64,000 bases of DNA from Halichondria panicea (taxonomy: Eukaryota; Porifera; Demospongiae; Suberitida; Halichondriidae). Positions within the stretch are counted from its first letter, which is position 1, and each line of letters starts with the position of its first letter. The stretch lies in contig NC_087387.1 in NCBI RefSeq assembly GCF_963675165.1, positions 3,808,990-3,872,989 of the forward strand. The letters run 5' to 3'. This document shows, piece after piece, positions 50,101 through 62,100 of this stretch. The position numbers and the translations under genes are program-made. Under the pieces are notes generated by a model. The model saw only the letters and a program-made list of their open reading frames with translations. It had not been told where the DNA came from and made no database searches.

Positions 50101-53100
50101 GGTCAGATTCTGCATATCGCTGTTTGTTTTTGCTTACTGTGGTGCTAAATCGTTCGAAAATCTGTGTTGTTCAAAGTTCCATTGTTTACTCTAACATGCC
50201 TGCACCTGCCTGCACCATATTCAGAGGAATTATTAAAAGTGATGGTCAGTACAGCTCTTGACAGCAACTTTAAAAGAGGACTCATTCCATGAACTGATCA
50301 TGATTCACGAGTAAAAGGTCTAGTGAACAGACCACAAAACCACAAACACTTGAGGGTCACTGCCTACTGCTACTCTGAGCATGACAACTGTTCTGCAAAC
50401 CACTGTAGGACATTCTAGAACATGCATTCTGTTTTGTGATTATCCTAGAACGTTCTAGAAATAGGTGTTTAGTATTTAAGTATTGAGTATTGTAAGTATT
50501 AGAAACCATCGAATTGACTGTGAAATACATTCTCTCAACCATCTCGATACCCTTAATCTCCGGTCTCTCACATTTAGTGGCAGCGGTGGGATCTAAAGTG
50601 CCACAGATTTTCCACTGGCCTACAGTTTATGACTACCAGATCAGGACGACTCTACAAGATGTCTAGCAACGAGGGGACAGACTTCACATCTCTCCGGGAG
50701 CTCATGCTGGAGGACCGCAGGAAAAGGGATGAGGAGATAGCACAGGAAAGACAAGATGAGAAGAAGAGCTCGCTACTGAGAGAGAGCAGAGAGAGGAACA
50801 AAGACGACAACGACTTGCTAGAGACAGACAAATGCGGGAGGAGCAATTTGCAGAGGAGCGCCACCATGCAGTTGAAGGAACAGATGGCGCTGCTTCAGAG
50901 ACATGTGACTGACAAGACAGCTCACCCCCCAACTGGCGAAAGCAGACCCTCACTGAAGTTGAGTCGTCTCCTAGATGCAGATGACATCGAGGCCTATCTC
51001 ATCACCTTCGAACGTAGCATGGGAGTGGACAAGTCAAGATGGACATGCCTACTTGCACCTCAACTAACTGGCAAAGCACAGCAGGCTCACGTAGCTATGG
51101 CAGCTGATGCATCCAATGACTATGACCAGTTGAAGATCGCTATACTTCGGAGATACAATATCAACGAGGAAACGTATCGGCAGCGATTCAGATCACAGAA
51201 GATGAAAACTGAAGAATCGCCTAAGGTCACCCGGCTCACAGACTTAGCAACCAGATGGACAAGAGACTGTACTGACATCGCCCAAGTAATCGACCTCATA
51301 GTCAGCGAAAAAATTTTAGGAGGTTTACCCGAGGATGTACGCCTCCATGTAAGTGAATGAAAACCAAAGACCAGTGGTGAAGGAGCTCAGTTTGCCGAGG
51401 ACTACATTCAGGCTCACCACACCACAGGACACAAATCTACCGAAATGACACCCCCATGCAGGGAATTGCCCTAGATGTGGACTACTATAAGCTTAACTGT
51501 CCTAGCACAGAAACTCAGGAACAATAAAACTAAACCAGACTGGAGGCATGCGGAAACATTTGAGAACAGGACATATGCACAGTGGACTAGGATCACAGCA
51601 AAGAATCTCAGAGAAGTATTGCTCCTGCATGGATCCCAGAGTCAGCTAGCTAACGACAACAAACCAGTCACAATTCTAGCTTTCTATTGTAGTGACCCTT
51701 TCCATTGTTCTTGGTACGGGATCAACTCAGCTGTAAATACGTAGGGTATCTCGAATAAAGGCCGCGTGTTGTTTGCTAGCTGCCACGGCCAAGTTCAAGC
51801 TTTTATAGACAACGAAGCTTTAACATCGAAATCTTCCACTAGATATTGTTGTGCAAAGGCAGCGCTATGGCATCCAGGTGAGTAGAGATACTCGTGACAA
51901 ACAAACAAACGGACAAACTAGAGCACTAACCCTCGGCTGGTGATATGATAATAAAGAAACCAGAAGAGTGATAATGCAGTGCATGTAGCATGTATGACTA
52001 GCAAGAGCAACTCAAAAGCAATAAAACTAAACCAGACTGGAGGCATGCTGAAACTTTGAGTGCTAGTGGTATACATGTCACATTAGACATGCACTGTGGA
52101 CTGGGATCACAGCAAAGAAGCCTGGAGTGTTAGACTTAGAGAGGTATGGCTCCTGCCAGGCTGGAGTATAGGATCCAGAGTCAGCCAACAACCAGTCACA
52201 ATTTTAGCTTTTTCTACTATAATTATATTTCTACTATAATTATATCAATTGTTCCTGGTACGGATCACTTCAGCTGCATCAAGTAGCTAGCTATAGCTGC
52301 TTCAAGCTTCTTAGCTTTTGCTCGACAATGAAGCTTTAACATCAAAATCTGCCACTATTTAAACCAAGATATTGTTGTGTGAAGGCTATCTATGCTGTAA
52401 ATGCAGCGCTGTGGCATCCAGGTGAGTAGATATACCTGTGACAAACAAACAAACTAGAGCACTGAAGTGCAAACCCTCGGCTGGTGACTTGATTATAAAC
52501 AAACCAGAAATATAATGCAGTGCATATAGTGATGTTGTATCATGTATGACTTGCACAGCAACTCAGGAGCAATAAAACTAAACCAGACTGGAGAACATTT
52601 GAGAACAGGTAGTGGTACTATAGATATTATGCACTGTGGATTAGGATCACAGCAAAGAAGCCTGGAGTCTCAGAGAAGTATGGCTCCAGGTTCTGCATGG
52701 AGTAGGATCCCAGTCAGCTAAAGCAGCAGGAGCTATAATTCAAGCTTTCTACTTTAGTGACCCTGTTCCATCGTTCTTGGTACAGGATCACTTCAGTTAT
52801 AAGTAACGCATGTGCAAGTTCTACATTTTGCTCGCTTTTATTAGACAACGAAGCTTTAACACCGAAAGCTGCCACTATCAAAGTACTAACTTGTTGTGTG
52901 GAGGCTACTCATGCTGTAAACGCAGTGCTAGAACATCCAGGTAAGCAGACCTAGTCACAAGCTTGTTCAAGCTTCTTAGCTTTTGCTCGACAAAGAACTT
53001 TAACATCAAAATCTGCCACTATTTAAATCAAGATATTGTTGTGTGAAGGCTATCCATGCTGTAAACGCAGTGCTGTGGCATCCAGGTGAATAGAAAAGCC

Positions 53101-56100
53101 TATCACAAACAAACAAACTAGAGCACTAAAGTGCAAACCCTCGGCTGGTGACATGATAATAAAGAAACCAGAAGAGTGATAATGCAGTGCATGTAGCATG
53201 TATGAGCAACTCAAAAAGCAATAAAACTAAACCAGACTGGAGGCATGCTGAAACTTTGAGTGCTAGTGCAGTGGTACATGGTATGCATGTCACATTAGAC
53301 ATGTACTGTGGACTAGACTGGGATCACAGCAAAGAAGCCTGGAGTGTTAGACTTAGAGAGGTATGGCTCCGCCAGGCTGGAGTATAGGATCCAGAGTCAG
53401 CCAACAACCAGTCACAATTTTAGCTTTCTACTATATTAAATTATATCAATTGTTCCTGGTACGGATCACTTCAGCTGCAACTACGTAATCAAGGCCACGT
53501 GTAGCCAGTTACATAGCTGCTTCAAGCTTCTTAGCTTTTGCTCGACAATGAAGCTTTAACATCAAAATCTGCCACTATTTAAACCAAGATATTGTTGTGT
53601 GAAGGCTATCCATGCTGTAAACGCAGTGCTGTGGCATCCAGGTGAGTAGATTCACCTATCACAAACAAACAAACCAAACGACTACTATAACCCGTGGCCG
53701 CCCACACGCCTCGGGTTAACAAACAAACCAACAGACTACTATACCCGTGGCCGCCCACGCGCGCCTCTGGTAACTAGAGCAAACCAAACGACTACTATAA
53801 CCCGTGGCCGCCCACACGCCTCGGGTTAACAAACAAACCAACAGACTACTATACCCATGGCCGCCCACGCGCGCCTCTGGTAACTAGAGCACTACAGTGC
53901 AAACCCTCGGCTGGTGACATGATTATAAAGAAACCAGAAATATAATGCAGTGCATATAGTGACACGTATGATTTGCACAGCAACTCAGCCAGGAGCAATA
54001 AAACTAAACCAGACTGGAGGCATGCTGAAACATTTGAGAACAGGTAGTGGTACTATAGATATATGCACTGTGGATTAGGAGAAGCCTGGAGTCTCAGAGA
54101 AGTATGGCTCTAGGTCCTGGTTGGAGTAGGATCCCAGTCAGCTAAAGCTATAGTGACCCTGTTCTATCGTTCTTGGTACAGGATCACTTCAGTTATAAGT
54201 AACGCATGTGCAAGTTCTACATTTTGCTCGCTTTTATTAGACAACGAAGCTTTAACACCGAAAGCTGCCACTATCAAAAGTATTAACTTGTTGTGTGGAG
54301 GCTACTCATGCTGTAAACGCAGTGCTAGAACATCCAGGTAAGCAGACCTAGTCACAAGCTTGTTCAAGCTTCTTAGCTTTTGCTCGACAAAGAAGCTTTA
54401 ACATCAAAATCTGCCACTATTTAAATCAAGATATTGTTGTGTGAAGGCTATCCATGCTGTAAACGCAGTGCTGTGGCATCCAGGTGAGTAGAAAAGCCGA
54501 TCAAAAACAAACAAACAAACCAACAGACTACTATACCCGTGGCCGCCCACACGCGCCTCGGGTAACAAACAGACTACTATACACGTGACCGCCCACGCGC
54601 CTCGGGTAACAAACAAACCAACACCCGTGGCCGCCCACGCGCGTCTCGGTAATGAAAGTGTAGTTAGATAGCTAAATCAATGAGCTAAGCACGAGGTGTA
54701 GAGTTAACTGCACATGCATGCGTTTAGATTCTGGGCAGTACATAAAGCAGTAGGCGGGGGAGGATACCTTGAATAACCTTGATTAACTACCTTAAACATC
54801 ATTCATCAAGCCAGAGGCTTCTGATTCCATTAAGCTCCTCAATTACCTCTAGCTTTTCTATAACACTCTATTGAGCGAAAGCAAAACATGGTGAGAGGTA
54901 TTAGCACAGCGCAGCTTGCAGCACTTGTATTGTTAAGTAATACATCACAATATATGGAGCACTTACATGATCTTGTACATTAACATCTGCTCCACTGTCA
55001 ATGAGTTGCTGCACTATCTTGAGATGTCCTTTACCACTAGCCCAGTAGAGAGCAGTACCACCTCCCTGTTAACCAGTGCAGTGTATAGTTATAGTTAGCA
55101 ATTATACGGAGACAGAGTGAACAATACACATTAAAAATGAAATCGGCAAAAGCATTGTAAAAGCCTACGTATAACCATGGAGGTTAATTGCTCTTGAGGA
55201 TAATATAATAATTATAGCCATTTCTCACAATAATTTATACCAGGTCTGTATCATAGCAACTGGGTGTGGTTTAACTACCATAAACTTTGCATTCCTCATG
55301 AACTCCCTTGCCTTGACGGCACACTGATTTTATAGATCTACGCAGCAGCTAAACACTTTCTGGGGCTCGCTAAACACCAGGAAGGCTGGAAAATGGGTGG
55401 GGCTCGCTGCTCAAACATGGACAAGTTGGTACGTAGAGCTATATAGAAGCTTAATAAGCACTGGCTACAAGCTATATACGCACAAGCTTGCCGTTAATTA
55501 TTAGTTTTTATACCTCGAAGCGTAGCCGCAGAAGGGATACGGTAAAGCTGACTGTGCATGTGTGTGTGAGTGTGTGTATTCCAGCTGCAACTGCTCAACG
55601 GTTGGAATGCGACGAAAACTAACAGCTTCTATAGGCTTCTAGCCACGTTCTCTTGGATTTTGATTCGTGGATTAGCAAACTAATGCTTCTTTATCGAGTT
55701 ATGGCTAGTTTGACTCACATTGAAGGCTGTTGCAGTCTCTTTAGAATCTTTCGTAGCATCATCTGTTCGTACAAAGTTTCTATACAACATATGAGTTAGC
55801 CATGCACTAAAGCGCTAGCTTTTTGTCAACTACACACGAGTCAAAAAAGAGCTGTAAAGCTAGCTATATATTGTAGTAGCCATTTGCTGCTTGCAGACAC
55901 ACCCATTATTCCTGTGGATGTATGTGCATGCGCTCTCATCCCCACGTGTGAGAGAATCTATTTTGGACACCAGATCCTAGCAGAATCAATTTACTTCTTT
56001 CTTGAGGTCCTGGTAAGCCACAAAACACTACAAATGATACCTTATACAATAGATACCTGCACACAAGTCTTTTCTTCGCAGTTATACATCTATAAACAAA

Positions 56101-59100
56101 TTAATTATTATTTATATATACACTAATACACTTTATTCTCTTATAACTGCGTTCTGTGCGTTCTGTGCTATTATACTATTTTTACAGACTACAGACCTTT
56201 AACAAACGTTTGCTCCCACTGTTTGGCTTCAATAAAATGAATTCGTTGTTGCAAATATTTATGAACTTTTTTAAATTATACAACACTAATACTTTTGAGC
56301 AAAAGCAAATCATGGCGATAGGTATTAGCAAAGCGCCAGCTTGCAGCACTAGTTGAGACAAGGTTAGATAGCTTAAAATTAGGTAGGCCTATAGAGATGT
56401 GATAAATACCTTCCATGCAGAGGTACATGGACACAAAGAGATACAGCTTGTAAAACTTCATACGGAAGACAATAATTATAAGCATCTACAACTCACTCGA
56501 TCTCTCTACAAACTGACGACTAGCAGCAACTCACTAATTATAACATTTCTCTTCGTGCCGCCCTGCCAATTCATTGGTTTAAATAGATAGATGCTTCAGT
56601 TCAATATTTCCTGGCCTACCAAAGCTATATAAAATTTGCCGACAGAACAAATTTCTAGCTTTGTGATTCTTAAAATGCACAATATAAGATTATTCATAGA
56701 GCGTTTTATGCGTGTGTGGAAATTAACCCTATACCGTAATTTTGTTTGTGATTGATGCTTAACAACCTGTACTTTAGCTACAACTATGGGACATGCAAAT
56801 ACGCACACAATTTTGCTATACAATCTCGCTCACATTACTCTGACTGTAACTAATGACTCACATTGTTTTGACGGTTGACTTGAGCCCTCACAGAAACCAG
56901 TAGTTCCACAACACTGAGATGGCCTTCTTGAGCAGCAGCCATAAGAGGAGTGAAACCATCCTGAAAGACGTAAAATAAAGTAACTGCATATATAGGATAT
57001 GAACCTACTGCTCTCTTGGATAGGTCAACAATGGCTCCAGCAGTGATCAAATAGTGAGCGACATCTTTGTGTCCATTGAAGCTGGCTCCCCAGAGAGCAG
57101 TCCGTCCATCCTATTAATAATGACAACAATCACCAATAAGAATAACAATCAACAATACTAGAGTGAAATCTTCGAGTCATTAACCCGAGGCGCATGGGCG
57201 GCCACGGGTTATAGTAGTCGTTTGGTTTGTCTGTTTGTTTGTTTGTTTGTTTGTCTGTTTGTAAGTTCAGGATCTGCTCACCTGGCTGCCACAGCACTGC
57301 GTTTACAGCATGGATAGCCTTCACACAATAAGTTATTAGTTTTAACAATGGTAGATTTCGATGTTAGAGCTTTGTTGTCGAATAAAAGCGAGCATAAACT
57401 AAGAAGCTTGAACTTGCACGTTGGCTAGCTAGCTAACACTATACACGCGCCCTTTATTTGAGGCACCCTCCGTATTTACAGCTGAAGTGATTCCGTACCA
57501 AAAACAGTGGAAAAGGGTCACTACAATAGAAAGCTAGAATTGTGACTTGTTTGTTGCTCTGTTAGCTGACTCTGGGATCCTACTCCATCCAAGAGTCATA
57601 TACTGCTGTGATCCTAGACTATGACCTAGTTCACCTCATGTACCACTAAAACTCTGTTCTCAATGTTTCAGCATCATGTCTCCAGTCTGGTTTAGTTTTA
57701 TTGCTCCTGAGTACGAGTTGCTATGCTAGACAGCTCAGTCATACATCACTACATGCACTGCCTTATATCACTCTTCTGGTTTCTTTATAATTATGTCACC
57801 AGCCGAGGGTTTGCACTTCAGTGCTGCTGTTTTCGAGGGTTAGCAATCCTCCACAAAAATTAGATTCACCAAATACGCTAATGGAAAACGCACTATTAAT
57901 TTTGATCAAATAGGGTGAGATTTATTCAACGAAACGCTTTTAGGCGAAATTTCACAAAAAACCTCGCATTACATGGTATAGCAGTCTGTCTATACTGAGT
58001 CCCTAAAGTAAAGTGGACAAACTCAAAAGAGATGCAGGGTGTCATACAGGGGGAGGGAAAGGGGGATATCCCCCCTAAGTTGGCATTCAGGTACTACATA
58101 GCCGGCAATGTTATATACTAACAGGGTATTGAAATAAAAGTTGACCTTCTGGTTACTTTCCCTCCCCCCCTATACTTTAAAATACTGTAGGACACCCTAA
58201 GAGCAAAAAATACATTTGAAAAGGATGGCTATAAAACAAATAATTGTAACCCTCGGCTGTTCACATGAAATAAAGATCTATACAGTAGAACCTCGATTAT
58301 CCGGAACCTCACTAGGCAATTTTCTTTTTAATCAAATTTAAAAATTGGCGTATCCCTTAAATACGCATGCGTATTGCAGCTGTTACTATGGAGACAGGCC
58401 TGCTTATCTTCTGCGCATGCGCAGACAACCATGTGGCACTGCTGTTTATCAATAAAGTGGGTGGATCAAGGCGTGGTTTATCAATTCGATTATCCGCAGT
58501 TATATCTGGCCTGCCTCTGGAACCAAGGTGTCCGAATAATCGAGGTTCTACTGTAGTAACCAAAACAATAAATGCTTGCTAAGCAGCAAGTAACAGGAGC
58601 TATAGAGGCATGCTATAGAGGCATACGGAAACTTTTAAGAAGCCTGGAGTATTAGAAATATGGCTCAGAAGCAACATCACCTCAGCCATATATAAATGCC
58701 TCAAATTAAGGCCGTGTGTTGCCTACAGCCAAGTTCAAGCTTTTTCTGTAACAGCCTGCAACAAAGGTTGTGTGAAGGCTATCTATGCTGTAAACGAATT
58801 GCTATGATATCCAGGTAAGCAGACTCAGAATTATACCCGCTGACCGCGGCACGGCTTCGGGTAATTATACAAAGAAACTATTCCAAATGTGCATGGAGCA
58901 TACGTACAGTATAATAATTATTGCTGCCACATGAAATCTCACCAACAACTACCTCCGAAGAGCAACCATGCAGATGCGATTAAACGGCCAAGAGCTCAGG
59001 TCCTGATAGAAACTACAATGACAGCAACCTCTCAGGAACGGCCGGCCACCTTACTCAGTATAACAAGCAGCTTTATATATAGAAATAATGGAAAATAACC

Positions 59101-62100
59101 TCCCAGAACAAACAGTCACACCCAGAATTAGCAGAAAATTATTCCTGTTATGGCATTATTTTGCACAATCGTGAAAACCTAGCTGTAGCTTGCCCAACAT
59201 ACTTTTATGGAGGTTCCACTGCATGTATTATTTTCGTATAGAGCGAAATTACATAACGCTTTTAGAGATACTGCCTCAAAAATTTCGCGCTATACAGAAT
59301 ATTATCCTGACAAAAAAAGCGACACATGCATACAATGAAAGCACCGCGGGTGCTGATGCCTCAGTGGAAGCTACATAACTAGAGCACTGAAGTGCAAACC
59401 CTCGGCTGGTGACATGATACTAGAAAACGGAGGAATGGTATAATTATAATGCAGTGCATGTAGCATGCCTATGACTAGCACAGCAACTCAAGAGCAATAA
59501 AACTAAACTAAGTCTAATAACAATGTACTACTACATGAGACATGCACTGTGGACTGGGATCACAGCAAAGAAGTCTGGAGTCTTAGACTAAGAGAAGTAT
59601 GGCTCCTGCTAGGCTGGAGTATAGGATGCAGAGTCAGTCACAATTCTTTACTTTCTTGACCGCCTAATTCAATTGTTCCTGGTACGGGATCACTTCAGCT
59701 GAAAATACGCCTTGACTACGTATTTGCAGCTGAAGTGATCCCGTACCTTGACTCAAGGCCATGTGCAAGTTTAGCTTTTGCTCGCTTTTATTCGACAAAA
59801 GAGCTTTAACATCAAAGTCTGCCACTACTTAAAACAAGATACTGTTGTGTGAAGGCTATCCATGCTGTAAACGCAGTGCTGTGGCATCCAGGTGAGTAGA
59901 AAATCACATCACAAACAAACAAACAAACCAACAGACTACTATACTATGCGCAGACAACCATGCGGCATTGCTGTTTATCAATAAAGTGGGTGGATCAAGG
60001 CGTGGTTTACCTATTCGACGCCTCTGGAACCAAGGTGTCCAAATAATCGAGGTTGTACTGTAAAAATTATGAATCACCAAACACACTGTAACGTTTGACA
60101 TAATTATGTTAACTATAGTGAAAAATATTGTCAATGGTAAAAAATATTGACAAGGATGCGTGTGATTGTCAATAATTGGGTTGCCTATTGTCAATGATTA
60201 TCCATTGATTGTCAATAACTATCGTTATGTTTGTCAATAATTTTTCAACTTATTGTCAATAATTAAGTAATGTTTGTCAATGATTGTTGAATTTATTGTC
60301 AATAATTTTCGTTTTTATTGTCAATAACAGTCCGAATTATTGGCCAATAATTATCATCAAGTGTTACCAAATATTATTCAATGTCCCTGCTCTATTCTAG
60401 AATCTAGATCACATTCACACCCGCGCATGCGCAAAATTAACACGGCAGTTATTAGTTATTGGGCTTGTCTTAAGTTCAATAGTTTTTGAGACTGTTAACT
60501 AGTTCTATCCAAGGTGCATGAGGTAGCTTAGGTAGCAAGTATTTTTCATTCCAGTGGATATTATTATAACACTTTTAGTCACTGCATTCGAATTAATGGC
60601 AACGCAAACCATATCCTTGGCTTCTGAGGTTTACTGCCATAAAATCGGATGTATAGTGGACAATAAGTATAACATGGTTTAATTGTATGTAGAAATAAAC
60701 AACGTGATGAACATTTATCAGCCTCAAAGCGATACGATCTATACACAATTATTTTGAAGAGCTCTTATACGTATACAGTACACCAATTACTCACTTTATT
60801 CAGGATGTTGATTTGAGCCTCCAATGAAACTAGTAGTTCCACAACACTGAGATGACCTTCTTGAGCAGCTTGCATGAGAGGAGTGAAACCATTCTGTGAG
60901 AGGAGTATACCAAGATTATCACAAACTCCATACGTACGTTTTCAGACAGTGTTCCAACGATTCACTCTGCGTACATATACATACAGAGTAGGATATGAAC
61001 TCACTGTGTCTGGTAGGTCAACAATCAACTATGGTATGATTAATGCTAAAAAGGATGCCAAAAGTGCAAAGTCTAAATTAATGGCTTTTTGCATTAGTAT
61101 ACAAGGATTATCAGACAATGATAAATTCTATATAATTTTATATATACATACATACAGAGATATCTGCTAACATCTCAGTACCGTACCCTCGCGAAAATAA
61201 GCCCATCTTGAATAAACGCCCATCCCCTTGCACAAGGGTATTTTCACTCAATTATAAGCCCACCCAGAATAAGAAGTTGAGCATGGGAAGTAGCTGAATG
61301 CCACATGCTAATTTTAGTGAAGAAAGGAAGTTTTAGGTATAATCATTATAGTAGCTAATAATTAGACTATACTCCTTGCTGGACCAAGATCAGACATACA
61401 ACTTTCTCTGTATGGATCTGTTTGCCCCTAAAGATGTATATGCAGGGAACAAGTATAGTCTGAGAAAGGAAAACACAAAGGTATTAGTATTATAACAGTG
61501 TTGTTGTCAATAAAATGTTCATACTATGTATTAGAACGAAAATACTGTCATAGAGCAAAGTGTAAACCTCGATTTGAGGCCGCGGGTGGGCGTATATTCG
61601 AATGAAATAAACGCCCAGTCCCCTAATAAGCCTATACAAGCCTATACTTCTTGCAGAAAAGAGAGGGCGTATTTTCGCGAGGGTACGGTAATATAAATTT
61701 TTAGCGTCAATCTATCCATGGTTTCAATCTATCCATGGTTGTTAATTAATCTGTTCCCAAATACCACGGCTACATGCATACTGATTCCGTACAGTGCAAC
61801 AACCTAAGAGAGTAGATTTTTTTTGTACACATTTTTCACATTTTGTGGCACATCTTCTAAAGTAAAAGTGATAATTATGATCTATTTGGTAGTGAAAGTT
61901 CAACTATTGGCGCTTCCATTGGACCACCACCTGTTACATCATATGAAATCATCAGTATAAAATGGCTGTCTGAAGATGTGTTCCTCCGAAAATAGGAATA
62001 GAAGTAGTTTATTTCTTTGAGTTAAGATCTGAAATTTGTTTTGCATGTACCTGGGTATATTGTTCACTTTTAAGCTTCAACGGAAGTCTGGGCTACTAGT

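Noticed and set aside
53187-53387. Small protein in the tandem array
   Set aside because: The frame is not conserved between array units.
60125-60355. CRISPR-like array
   Set aside because: The unit is about 22 bases with a 9-base core and no constant long repeat, and the DNA is animal nuclear; a protein-binding or minisatellite array fits better.
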